Source: Stappia sp. (GTDB taxonomy: Bacteria > Pseudomonadota > Alphaproteobacteria > Rhizobiales > Stappiaceae). From it: DNA of 64,000 nucleotides. Positions 1-7,962 of this stretch are shown here, one piece after another. The first letter of the stretch is position 1. Every line of letters begins with the position of its first letter. Under the pieces are notes generated by a model. The model ran no database searches. It worked only from the letters and a program-made list of their open reading frames with translations, and was not told where the DNA came from. The translations under genes and the position numbers were made by a program. Location of the stretch: assembly GCF_040110915.1 (NCBI RefSeq), contig NZ_CP157793.1, positions 2,616,939 to 2,680,938 on the forward strand, written 5' to 3'.

Positions 1-997
1 CGTCTTCGGCCAGACCTTCAACGGGCTGGAACTGGGCCAGGCAATCGAGGCGGAGGCGCTGCCCGAGGACTGGCTGCGTAAGCTCGCCGAAAAGCACCTC
101 ACCGAGGAAGAAAAGGCGCAGATCGAGGCGCTTGGCGGCTTCGAGAAACTGATGGAGACGCTGAAAAAGCGGCTGGAGGAACAAAAGGGCCGCCACCAGG
201 GCGGCAACAAATGGATCGGCACCGCCGGCACCTCGCCCTTCGGCGCCTATGGCTATAACCCCGAAGGCGTGCGCATCGGGCAAAAGGAGAGCCGGCACCG
301 GCGCGCGGTGAAGGTGTGGGACAAGCGCACCTTCCGCGATCTCGACGACACCGTGGAACTCGGCACCCGCAACATCAAGGTGGCGCTCAAGCGCCTGCGG
401 CGCTTCGCGCGCAGCGGCGCGGCCGACGAACTGGACCTCGACACCACCATCCGCGCCACCGCGCACAAGGGGATGCTCGACATCCAGATGCGCCCGGAGC
501 GGCGCAACGCGGTCAAGGTGCTGCTGTTCTTCGACATCGGCGGCTCGATGGACGACCACATCCGGGTCTGCGAGGAGCTGTTTTCCGCCGCCCGCACCGA
601 ATTCAAGGTGATGGAGTATTTCTACTTCCACAATTGCCCCTATGAATTCGTCTGGAAGAACAACGCCCGGCGCCATTCCGAACGGATCCCGACCTGGGAC
701 GTGCTGCACAAATACGGGCCCGACTACAAGCTGGTCTTCGTCGGCGACGCCTCGATGAGCCCCTATGAAATCGCCTACGCCGGCGGCTCGGTCGAGCACT
801 GGAACGAGGAAGCCGGCTCCACCTGGATCGAGCGCCTCACGGGGCATTACGCCCGCAGCGTCTGGCTCAATCCGGTCGCCGAGCGCCACTGGCCCTACAC
901 GCATTCGATCCAGATGATCGAGAAGCTGATGGGCGGCCGCCACTATCCGCTGACGCTCGAAGGGCTGGAATCCGCGATGAAGGAACTGGCGCGCTAG
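1..997 (+). CDS. vWA-domain protein (CoxE-like), 5' truncated by window
   Basis: The reading frame is open from base 2 to the TAG at 995-997, so the gene begins before the window and 331 codons are visible. The first part is charged and helical. The C-terminal half is a von Willebrand A fold with the metal-site motif DIGGSMDDH, in which Gly replaces the first Ser of the classic DxSxS. Families of this type usually sit beside a MoxR-type AAA ATPase and act as its metal-dependent partner in protein or metal-centre maturation. The ATPase would lie upstream, outside this window. The in-frame ATG at 152 is internal, because the preceding 50 codons are in good coding register. The specific client is unknown. 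Confidence 0.85.
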   Translation, partial: VFGQTFNGLELGQAIEAEALPEDWLRKLAEKHLTEEEKAQIEALGGFEKLMETLKKRLEEQKGRHQGGNKWIGTAGTSPFGAYGYNPEGVRIGQKESRHRRAVKVWDKRTFRDLDDTVELGTRNIKVALKRLRRFARSGAADELDLDTTIRATAHKGMLDIQMRPERRNAVKVLLFFDIGGSMDDHIRVCEELFSAARTEFKVMEYFYFHNCPYEFVWKNNARRHSERIPTWDVLHKYGPDYKLVFVGDASMSPYEIAYAGGSVEHWNEEAGSTWIERLTGHYARSVWLNPVAERHWPYTHSIQMIEKLMGGRHYPLTLEGLESAMKELAR

Positions 998-1348
998 GCT
1001 CAGGATTCTGAGCGCCCCGCGCCCCATACGCTTCGGTCACGCCCGCACACGCAGGCCGGGCAAATCGCGCGCGACACGCCTCACAGTATTCGCGCACCGC
1101 GTGTGGACGCGATATTTAAATCCCCTCTGTTTTTCGCGCCAAGGGACCGCGACCGATGGCCGTTCAGGCCTTTTCTTTTTCCGTCCTGTCCGCAATCGAC
1201 CGCCGACCACGTTCGTTTGAACGCCTGATCCTGCGAAATACGGACGTCCGTCAGTATTCAACGAAGGATGAATATTTATGAAAACATACGATTAAGAATT
1301 TTGAGCGATGCTCCGCGAGGTCGGGATAATAAACACGGAACCCCATCA
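998..1348. other. intergenic region upstream of the chemoreceptor
   Basis: No gene is supported here. A small hairpin (arms 998-1003 and 1008-1013, GCTCAG/CTGAGC) lies right after the vWA stop codon and may be a weak 3' end signal, although no T-run follows. The second half is clearly AT-richer, as expected for a promoter, and contains the palindrome at 1237-1258. An alternative start for the chemoreceptor lies at 1268, but it has no spaced ribosome binding site. Confidence 0.5.
1237..1258. promoter_or_regulatory. imperfect palindrome, possible operator
   Basis: The core ACGGACGTCCGT is a perfect 12-bp palindrome, flanked by AATAC on the left and AGTATT on the right that extend the symmetry. 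It lies about 90 bp upstream of the chosen chemoreceptor start in an AT-rich stretch. This fits a dimeric regulator site, but the regulator is unknown. Confidence 0.4.
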
Positions 1349-3502
1349 ATGCGCTCGCTCCGGATTTCCACGAAGCTGCCCCTATTGATAGTTGCAATCG
1401 CTCTAGCTGCAACAATTATTACGGGAATATCGTCTTACTTCTCGTCCAGCGCCTTTTTGTCCGACGCGGCCTCGCTCAAGATGAAGTCGCTCGTTGCCTC
1501 GCGCAAATCCGAGATGCAGGACTATCTCAAGAGCATCGAGGAAGACCTCGCGCTGGTCGCGGACAACGCCACGGTGCGCGAGGCGCTGACGGCCTTCGCC
1601 GACGGCTATGGCGCAAGCGGCGTGGCGGCGAACGACATGCTGCGCCGGGCCTATATCGCGGACAATCCGCATCCGCTCGGCGAGAAGCACAAGCTCGACG
1701 CCGCCAGCGACGGCAGCGCCTACAGCACGGCCCACGCCACCTATCATCCCTGGTTCCGCAAGCTGATGGAGACGCGCGGCTACTACGACGTGTTCCTCGT
1801 CGACGCCGCCGGCGACCTCGTCTATTCGGTGTTCAAGGAAAACGACTTCGCCACCAATCTGCTGACCGGCCGGTGGAAGGACACCGACATCGCAAAGGTG
1901 TTCCGCAGCGTGCGCGGTGCGTCGCAGACCGGCGCGGTCGCCTTCACCGATTTCGCCCCTTACGCGCCCTCCAACAACGCGCCCGCGAGCTTCATCGCCA
2001 CGCCCGTTCAGGACGCGGCGGGCGGTTTCGCCGGCGCGCTCGTGTTCCAGATGCCGATCGACCGCATCAACCGGATCATGGGCAATGCGGTGGGTCTCGC
2101 CGAAACGGGCGAGACCTATCTCGTCGGCTCCGACTTCCTGATGCGCTCCGAAAGCCGCTTCCGCCAGACCGGCGAGCCGAGCACCATCCTGACCCGACGC
2201 GCCGAAACAGAGACGGTGCGGGCCGCCCTTGCCGGGGAAACCGGCGTCATGGTGACCGAGGACTATCGCGGCACCGAAGTCCTGTCCGGCTATACGCCCA
2301 TCACCTTCAACGGCGTCACCTGGGCGCTGATGGCGGAAATCGACGAGGCCGAAATCCTCGCCCCGACGATGGAACTGCGCAACCAGATCTTCATGCTCGG
2401 CGCCGTCGTCGTGCTGATCACCGGCGCGCTCGGCTTTTTCTTCGCCCGCTCGATCTCCAATCCGATCAGCCGCATGAACACGGTCATGCGTCGGCTGTCC
2501 GGCGGCGAGCTGGACACCGAGGTGCCCTTCACCACCCGCACCGACGAGATCGGCGACATGGCCGACGCGGTGCAGGTCTTCAAGGACAATGCCCTTGAGG
2601 TGAAGCGCCTGGAAGCCGAACAGAAGGAAATGGAGGCCCGCACCGAAGCGCAGGCGAAAGCCGCGCGGGAGAAGCTCGCGGCCGACTTCGAGGCCGCCGT
2701 CGGCGGGATCGTGGAATCGGTCGCCTCGGCGGCCACCGAGATGCTCGCCTCCGCCCAGACGCTGTCGGCTTCGGCCGCGGAAACCTCGACCCGCTCGGCG
2801 ACCGTCGCCGCGGCGGCCGAGGAAGCCTCCACCAACGTGCAGGCCGTGTCCGGCGCCGCCGAGGAACTCTCCAGCTCGATCTCCGAGATCAACCGTCAGG
2901 TTTCGGAATCCCAGCAGGTGTCCGAGGTGGCGGTGACCAATGTCGACGCGACCAACCAGCGCGTTTCGCAGCTGACGAGTGCGGCCGACAAGATCGGCGA
3001 GGTGATCGCCCTGATCACCGACATCGCCGAACAGACCAACCTGCTGGCGCTCAATGCCACCATCGAGGCGGCGCGCGCCGGAGAGGCCGGCAAGGGCTTC
3101 GCCGTCGTCGCGGCGGAAGTGAAGGAGCTGGCCGGCCAGACGGCCAAGGCGACCGAGGAGATCGGCAAGCAGATCAAGGGCATCCAGGGCGCGACCCAGG
3201 AGACCGTCGGCGCCATCGGCTCCATCGGCGAGACCATCCAGCAGATCCGGGCCGTCTCCACGGCGATCTCGGCCTCCGTCGAGCAGCAGGGCGCGGCGAC
3301 CTTCGAGATCGCCCGCAACATCGAGCAGGTGTCGGGCGGGGTGAGCGAGGTCACCAGCACCATCGCCGGCGTGAGCAGCACCGCGCAGGAAACCGGCGCG
3401 GCGAGCACCCAGCTGGTCGCGGCCGCGAACGAGCTGTCCAAGCAGTCGGAAATGCTGCGCGGCGAGGTCGACAAGTTCCTCTCCGGCGTGCGCGCCGCCT
3501 GA
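1349..3502 (+). CDS. methyl-accepting chemotaxis protein
   Basis: 717-residue chemoreceptor. From this start, TM1 is at about residues 10-30, followed by a roughly 310-residue periplasmic sensor of the Cache type ([13 protein letters not shown]), TM2 at about 342-364, a HAMP segment ([20 protein letters not shown]), then the long methylation helices and signalling tip. The tip contains the highly conserved stretch [19 protein letters not shown] near residue 560. No CheR-binding pentapeptide is seen at the C-terminus (ends GVRAA). An in-frame ATG at 1268 adds 27 residues, but its purine-rich sequence abuts the ATG; the ATG at 1349 has GGAA upstream and gives the usual short cytoplasmic lead before TM1. 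It is a stand-alone gene, and its ligand cannot be told. Confidence 0.95.
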   Translation: MRSLRISTKLPLLIVAIALAATIITGISSYFSSSAFLSDAASLKMKSLVASRKSEMQDYLKSIEEDLALVADNATVREALTAFADGYGASGVAANDMLRRAYIADNPHPLGEKHKLDAASDGSAYSTAHATYHPWFRKLMETRGYYDVFLVDAAGDLVYSVFKENDFATNLLTGRWKDTDIAKVFRSVRGASQTGAVAFTDFAPYAPSNNAPASFIATPVQDAAGGFAGALVFQMPIDRINRIMGNAVGLAETGETYLVGSDFLMRSESRFRQTGEPSTILTRRAETETVRAALAGETGVMVTEDYRGTEVLSGYTPITFNGVTWALMAEIDEAEILAPTMELRNQIFMLGAVVVLITGALGFFFARSISNPISRMNTVMRRLSGGELDTEVPFTTRTDEIGDMADAVQVFKDNALEVKRLEAEQKEMEARTEAQAKAAREKLAADFEAAVGGIVESVASAATEMLASAQTLSASAAETSTRSATVAAAAEEASTNVQAVSGAAEELSSSISEINRQVSESQQVSEVAVTNVDATNQRVSQLTSAADKIGEVIALITDIAEQTNLLALNATIEAARAGEAGKGFAVVAAEVKELAGQTAKATEEIGKQIKGIQGATQETVGAIGSIGETIQQIRAVSTAISASVEQQGAATFEIARNIEQVSGGVSEVTSTIAGVSSTAQETGAASTQLVAAANELSKQSEMLRGEVDKFLSGVRAA

Positions 3503-3554
3503 TCCGCAGCCGACCCGACAAAGGGCATCGCCCCCGGCGATGCTCCCCGACAAT

Positions 3555-3587
3555 CGCCCCCGCGCGCACCCCGCGCGGGGGCGTTTT
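3555..3587 (+). terminator. intrinsic terminator after chemoreceptor
   Basis: A perfect 12-bp GC stem (3555-3566 with 3572-3583), 5-nt loop, then TTTT. It lies between the chemoreceptor and the converging AraC gene, and the stem is suitable for stopping both transcripts. Confidence 0.85.
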
Positions 3588-3588
3588 C

Positions 3589-4383
3589 TCATGCGTCCCC
3601 CTTGCGCGGCCCGCTGAAATAGCGCCCCGGCGTCACGCCGAAGGCGGCCTTGAAGGAGGCGACGAAGGCGCTCGGCCCCTCGTAGCCGAGCCGGTCGGCG
3701 ATCTCGCCGACGGCGGTGCCCTGGGACAGCCACTCGACCGCCTTCATCAGCCGCGCCTGACGCCGCCAGACGCGCAGGGTCAGTCCCGTCTCGGCGGAGA
3801 AATGCCGCTCGAAGGAGCGCAGCGAGAGATGCGCCCTGAGGGCGAGCGCCTCGACCGTGACCGGCGCCGCCGGATCCTCGACAAGCGGCGCGACGGCCGC
3901 CCGCAGGCGCTCCGACGTCGGCAGAGGCAGATGCAGCGGCGCGACCTGGGACGCGGCGATCTGATCCACCAGCACCGCCGCCAGACGCGCCGTCGGCGTC
4001 TGCGGCCCGTAGTCCGGGGCCGACGCCATGAAGGCCAGGATGAGTTCCCGCAGCAGCGGCGTCACCTGCACCACGCAGGGGCGCTCGGGCAGCGCGCGCA
4101 AGCCGTCCGTGCGCAGGTACAGAAAGCGGATGTCGGTGGCGGTGTGATAGGTGGAGCAATGCACGACGCCCGGCGGCAGCCAGATGGCGCGTTCCGGCGG
4201 CACCACGAAGCTGCCGGCCTCCGTTTCCACCGTCACCGATCCGCGCTGGATATGAAAGAGCTGCGCCCGGTCATGGGCGTGCGGCGCCGTCTCCGTTCCC
4301 GGCGCCTGCTCGCCGACATAGGAGATGATCGGATCGGGATGGTCCTGGGGCAGGCGGTCCTGCCGTGCGGGGTGAATGGTCAT
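3589..4383 (-). CDS. AraC-family transcriptional regulator with cupin N-terminus
   Basis: 264 residues. The N-terminal half is a cupin-like sensor (HAHDRAQLFHIQRGSVTVET, then WLPPGVVH). The C-terminal ~100 residues are the double helix-turn-helix of AraC proteins (LSLRSFERHFSAETGLT and IADRLGYEGPSAFVASFKAA, ending in the usual FGVTPGRY). The start ATG overlaps the stop of the upstream DUF2267 gene by four bases (ATGA), so the two are translationally coupled. The frame stays open upstream, but that stretch is the shadow of the DUF2267 gene. It probably regulates a nearby gene such as the divergent MFS transporter at 5000 (inference). Confidence 0.93.
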   Translation of the reverse strand: MTIHPARQDRLPQDHPDPIISYVGEQAPGTETAPHAHDRAQLFHIQRGSVTVETEAGSFVVPPERAIWLPPGVVHCSTYHTATDIRFLYLRTDGLRALPERPCVVQVTPLLRELILAFMASAPDYGPQTPTARLAAVLVDQIAASQVAPLHLPLPTSERLRAAVAPLVEDPAAPVTVEALALRAHLSLRSFERHFSAETGLTLRVWRRQARLMKAVEWLSQGTAVGEIADRLGYEGPSAFVASFKAAFGVTPGRYFSGPRKGDA

Positions 4384-4835
4384 AGGGTTTTTCCTCGCCC
4401 GCCGCTCGCCGGCGGAACCGCCCAGAAGTCCCGTGCCTCGGCCGGAAGGCGCGCCAGCACGCGGTCGAACGCCGGCCCGTCGACACAGGCGCGCAGCGCA
4501 ACCGCGACATCGGCGATACAGCTGTCCGGCGCGAAATTGTGGTGCTTGCGCAGGGACTGCGCCTCGCGCGTCATCGTCTCGCGGTCGGCGAAGGCAACGA
4601 TCTGTTCCTCGCCCGGCTCCCAGTCGGCCACGAACAGCGCGCGGGCGAGCGCCGGCAGCGCCTGCGCGAAGCGGATGGCGTCCTCCGGCGCGAGGCGGCG
4701 GCGAAACACCCGAAACACCGCCTGCACCATCGTCCAGGCCTGGTTGCGCGTGGTCAGGCCCGCCTCGTCGCGCGCGGCGTTCAACAGCCGCTCGAACTCG
4801 GCGCTGGCGATCTGATACTCGCGCGGCATGGGCAT
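4380..4835 (-). CDS. DUF2267-domain protein
   Basis: 151 residues, all helical, with the DUF2267 pattern LPALARALFVADW near the middle and an N-terminal helix containing FERLLNAARDEAGL. The function of this family is not established. The start at 4835 (MPMPREYQ) is chosen because AGAAGG lies 8 bases upstream; MPREYQ at 4829 is also possible, and a longer open frame to 4967 lacks a binding site. First gene of a two-gene operon with the AraC regulator, with stop and start overlapping. It diverges from the MFS gene at 5000, and the 164 bp between them must hold both promoters. Confidence 0.85.
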   Translation of the reverse strand: MPMPREYQIASAEFERLLNAARDEAGLTTRNQAWTMVQAVFRVFRRRLAPEDAIRFAQALPALARALFVADWEPGEEQIVAFADRETMTREAQSLRKHHNFAPDSCIADVAVALRACVDGPAFDRVLARLPAEARDFWAVPPASGGRGKTL

Positions 4836-4999
4836 CGGACGGACCTTCTGCGGCACAGGCCCCGTCCGGGGACACGGGCGGGCACCTGGCGGCTCCGCGA
4901 CATAATCTGACAAAATGCCGATAACGCGGCAAGGCCGATCCGCGCTATCAGGAGGGTCAGGCTTCAAGACATCGCCACCGCCCCATCCGAGACCGCGTC

Positions 5000-6229
5000 A
5001 TGACACCGCCCGTTTCCTCCGCCCCGCTCCCGCCCGCCGCCGCCACCGGCTGGCGCTCGCCGCTCATGCTCCTGATGATCATGGCCGGCGCCATGCAGCT
5101 GTCCTTCGCCGCGTGGTGGAACCTGATGAACAATTTCGCGGTGCAGGAACTGGCCTTCACGGGCCGCGAGATCGGCATCCAGCAGTCGATCCGCGAGATC
5201 CCGGGCTTCCTCGCCTTCACCGCCGTCTATGTGCTGCTGGTGATGCGCGAGCAGACGCTCGCCTATCTGTCGCTGGCGTTTCTGGGTGTCGGCGTCGCGG
5301 TGACGGGCTACTTCCCCACCGCCTGGGGCTTCTACATGACGACCTTCATCATGTCGGTCGGCTTCCACTACTACGAGACGATGAACCAGTCGCTCTCGCT
5401 GCAATGGCTGCCCAAGGAAACCGCCGCCGCCGGCATGGGCAAGATCATCGCGGTCGGCGCCTTCGCGCAGCTGGTCGCCTACGGGCTGATCTTCGTCGCC
5501 TGGAAGACCTTCGAGCTCAGTTTCGCCACCGTCTTCCTGATCGCCGGGCTGCTGACCCTCGTCGTGGTGACCTTTCTGATCGTCGCCTTCCCGCAGTTTC
5601 GCGAGGGCGTGCCGCAGCGCAAGAAGCTCGTCCTGCGCAAGCGCTACTGGCTCTATTACGCGCTCACCTTCATGGGCGGCGCGCGGCGGCAGATCTTCAC
5701 GGTCTTCGCGGGATTCCTGATGGTCGAGCGCTTCGGCTACGACGTGCACGAGGTCGCGGGGCTGTTCCTGCTCAACGGCGTCGTCAACATGCTCCTGGCG
5801 CCGAAGATCGGCCAGTTGATCGGCAGGGTCGGCGAGCGCACCGCGCTCACCGTGGAATACGTCGGGCTGATCGCGGTCTTCACGACCTATGCCTTCGTCA
5901 CCAACGCGACACTGGCCGGCGCGCTCTATGTGATCGACCACGCCTTCTTCGCCATCGCCATCGCGATGAAGACCTATTTCCAGAAGATCTCGGACCCTGC
6001 CGACATCGCGCCGACGGCCGGCGTCGCCTTCACCATCAACCACATCGCGGCGGTGTTCATTCCCGCCACCTTCGGACTGATCTGGCTGGTGTCGCCGGCG
6101 GCCGTGTTCCTGATCGGCGCCGGCATGGCCTGCGTGAGCCTCGTGCTCGCACGGCTCATTCCCGATGATCCGCGCGAGGGCAACGAGGTCCGCTTCATCG
6201 GCCGTACGGCCGCAGCCCCCGCCGAGTAA
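5000..6229 (+). CDS. MFS transporter
   Basis: 409 residues with about 12 hydrophobic spans (for example residues 22-38, 62-80, 86-104, 158-172, 182-200 and several in the second half), the size of a single major facilitator unit. The substrate is not readable. The second half includes a short basic loop (PQRKKLVLRKRYW) as the central cytoplasmic linker. The tail ends in PDDPREGNEVRFIGRTAAAP. A diverged copy of that tail is found just past the stop codon, suggesting a former tandem paralog. It is transcribed away from the DUF2267/AraC operon. Confidence 0.92.
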   Translation: MTPPVSSAPLPPAAATGWRSPLMLLMIMAGAMQLSFAAWWNLMNNFAVQELAFTGREIGIQQSIREIPGFLAFTAVYVLLVMREQTLAYLSLAFLGVGVAVTGYFPTAWGFYMTTFIMSVGFHYYETMNQSLSLQWLPKETAAAGMGKIIAVGAFAQLVAYGLIFVAWKTFELSFATVFLIAGLLTLVVVTFLIVAFPQFREGVPQRKKLVLRKRYWLYYALTFMGGARRQIFTVFAGFLMVERFGYDVHEVAGLFLLNGVVNMLLAPKIGQLIGRVGERTALTVEYVGLIAVFTTYAFVTNATLAGALYVIDHAFFAIAIAMKTYFQKISDPADIAPTAGVAFTINHIAAVFIPATFGLIWLVSPAAVFLIGAGMACVSLVLARLIPDDPREGNEVRFIGRTAAAPAE

Positions 6230-6241
6230 ATCCCCCTCGCG

Positions 6242-6310
6242 CTCGGGCCAGACGATCCGCGCAAGCGCAGCGAGGTCCGCGTCTTCGGACGCAGTGCGCG
6301 CCCGCCAAGG
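6242..6310 (+). pseudogene. relic of a second MFS C-terminal tail
   Basis: Read in the same frame as the MFS gene, this stretch gives LGPDDPRKRSEVRVFGRSAR, a clear match to LIPDDPREGNEVRFIGRTAA at the end of the intact transporter, exactly 29 codons further on. Nothing else of a second transporter remains. The likely history is a tandem duplication followed by deletion. The alternative is a chance or recent local duplication of about 60 bp, which is less likely given the amount of divergence. Confidence 0.55.
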
Positions 6311-6329
6311 GCGCCGCGCGGCGCGCGGC

Positions 6330-6650
6330 TCAGGCCTGGCGTTCGGGAACGCGGACGATCAACCCGTCGAGCGCCTCGGTGACCTTGATCTGGCAGGACA
6401 GGCGGGAGGTCGGCTTCACGTCGTAGGCGAAGTCGAGCATGTCCTCTTCCATCGGCTCGGGCGATCCGGTGGCCTCCGACCAGGCGTCGTCGACATAGAC
6501 ATGGCAGGTCGCGCAGGCGCAGGCACCGCCGCATTCCGCCTCGATGCCAGGCACCATGTTCTTGATCGCGTTTTCCATCACCGTGGAGCCGACCGGGGCC
6601 TCCACGACTGTCTCGGCACCGTCGGCGGTAATGTAGGTAATCTTCGGCAT
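6330..6650 (-). CDS. 2Fe-2S ferredoxin, adrenodoxin type
   Basis: 106 residues. The cluster ligands are visible as Cys40, Cys46, Cys49 (in [14 protein letters not shown]) and Cys86 (in RLSCQIKV), the spacing of bacterial adrenodoxin/putidaredoxin-type ferredoxins. The region between the third and fourth ligands is acidic ([14 protein letters not shown]), the usual interaction surface for a reductase or oxygenase. An in-frame ATG at 6725 would add a basic 25-residue leader with no ribosome binding site, so MPKITYI is preferred. No reductase or P450 is adjacent. Likely role: electron carrier for an oxygenase or for Fe-S or heme biosynthesis. Confidence 0.93.
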   Translation of the reverse strand: MPKITYITADGAETVVEAPVGSTVMENAIKNMVPGIEAECGGACACATCHVYVDDAWSEATGSPEPMEEDMLDFAYDVKPTSRLSCQIKVTEALDGLIVRVPERQA

Positions 6651-6805
6651 GGGCGGTGGATCTCGACGCTTGCGTGAAAGGAAGGGAAAAGGCGGTTCGC
6701 AACCGACATAACCAATCCCGCTCAAACGTCAAGCACCGCCCCCGCCCGCAGAACCACGGGGCAACAACGGGAGAGACCGCGCGAGCGCGCTCCCGCAGGC
6801 CTGCC

Positions 6806-7168
6806 TCAGGCGTCGAGAAGACCGTCGATGAAGAAGGCCACGTCCTCGATCGCGGCGCGCAGCGTGTCGAGATCCGCCCTTGCGCCGGCGCGCAGCGCCG
6901 CCTCCGCGGCCTCCGCCGCCTCGGCCACCTTCCAGGCGCCGATCCCCTTGGCCGACCCGTTGACCGTGTGCACCTTCTCCAGGAGCACGGCCGCGCTGTC
7001 GCCCTCGTCGATCCGCGCCATCACGATCTCGGCCTGACGGATGAAGAGCTTGAGAACCTCGCGCTCGAGATCCCGGTTGCCCAGCGTGTGGCGGGACAGA
7101 TGCACCATATCGACCGGCGCGATGCCGCGTGCCGGTATGTCGCTGCGTGTCGCCGTGGCCTGTCGCAT
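6806..7168 (-). CDS. Hpt-domain phosphotransfer protein
   Basis: 120 residues, nearly all helical, with the phosphotransfer motif HTVNGSAKGIGAW; His67 is the predicted phosphorylation site. The preceding helix (LKLFIRQAEIVMARI) and following helix (LDTLRAAIEDVAFFIDGLL) complete a four-helix Hpt bundle. It is a single-domain protein not attached to a histidine kinase, so it should relay phosphate between a hybrid kinase and a response regulator encoded elsewhere. No kinase or receiver gene is in the window. The frame extends further only in other registers, so the ATG at 7168 is the natural start. Confidence 0.88.
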   Translation of the reverse strand: MRQATATRSDIPARGIAPVDMVHLSRHTLGNRDLEREVLKLFIRQAEIVMARIDEGDSAAVLLEKVHTVNGSAKGIGAWKVAEAAEAAEAALRAGARADLDTLRAAIEDVAFFIDGLLDA

Positions 7169-7418
7169 GACGGCTGCCCTTGCTGTCTGTCACGCCCGCG
7201 ACGGGTGCGGGCGTCTCCTGACCGCCAGCATCGGCAGATTTCCCGAAGGCCGGGTTAAATCCGCGCGGCCCCGGCGTCGGGGGCGACAAACAAAGTGAAT
7301 CTTTGGTTAACGCGTCTTCACACATTCGCGCGACAGGCCGCGCCGCTCCCCGCGACGGCGCCGGACGGGCCGGCCGAGGCGGCGCCCTCCATCCGCTCTG
7401 CGTATCGGGCAAGGGTGG

Positions 7419-7709
7419 TCAGCGCGGGTCTTCGCCGAGCGCCGAGCGGCCTGCATCCGTCAGCCGGCAAACCAGCCAGTCGGGCTTGATTGGGTTGGAA
7501 AACCAAGGCTCTGCCCACCCCGCGGCGAGACAGGCGCGGATTGTTTTCTCCGGCACACGGCGCCCTTCGGGATCGAACAGCGGCAGCTTGCCGCCGGCCT
7601 GGTCGAGCCCGCGCGCCAGCCACGCGGCCTGCGCTTTGGAGGGTCCGCGCGACCGTTTTGCCCCCGGCCCGGACGGCCCTCGCCCCCTCCCCTTCGCGGC
7701 CTCCGACAT
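7419..7709 (-). CDS. small conserved-looking protein of unknown function
   Basis: 96 residues: a basic, Gly/Pro/Arg-rich N-terminus (residues 1-25), then a compact region with KLPLFDPEGRRVPEKTIRACLAAGWAEPWF and WLVCRLTDAGRSAL, which looks like a small winged-helix-like or nucleic-acid-binding fold (the LTDAGRxAL ending is common in winged-helix proteins). The start at 7709 is chosen because AAGGAG (7719-7724) sits nine bases before it; ATG codons at 7768 and 7718 are in frame but not correctly spaced. It is divergent from the GPR-like gene, with about 250 bp between. Function not recognised. Confidence 0.65.
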   Translation of the reverse strand: MSEAAKGRGRGPSGPGAKRSRGPSKAQAAWLARGLDQAGGKLPLFDPEGRRVPEKTIRACLAAGWAEPWFSNPIKPDWLVCRLTDAGRSALGEDPR

Positions 7710-7962
7710 GGCGTCCATCTCCTTGTCTTGACTCTGCAAATTCTTGTTCGCGGGTTCCGATTGTGTCATTAGCTTTGGGAGTGCGGCAAGTTCAGGGGGC
7801 GTGTGTGCGATGGCCAGAGGCCGGCCGGTCGCGCAAGAACCACCCCCCGATCCATCGACTTCGGCGGGCCTGCCGGGGTGCGTTGGCCGTCCAAGGGCAC
7901 GCGGCGCCGGTCGCGCCGCGCCACCCGATGTGTAACGAGTACGGACGCGAGGCGAGTTCAAC

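Noticed and set aside
1403..4159. 918-residue minus-strand open frame across the chemoreceptor and AraC genes
   Set aside because: Arg/Gly/Asp-rich shadow spanning two clear genes on both strands; no domain.
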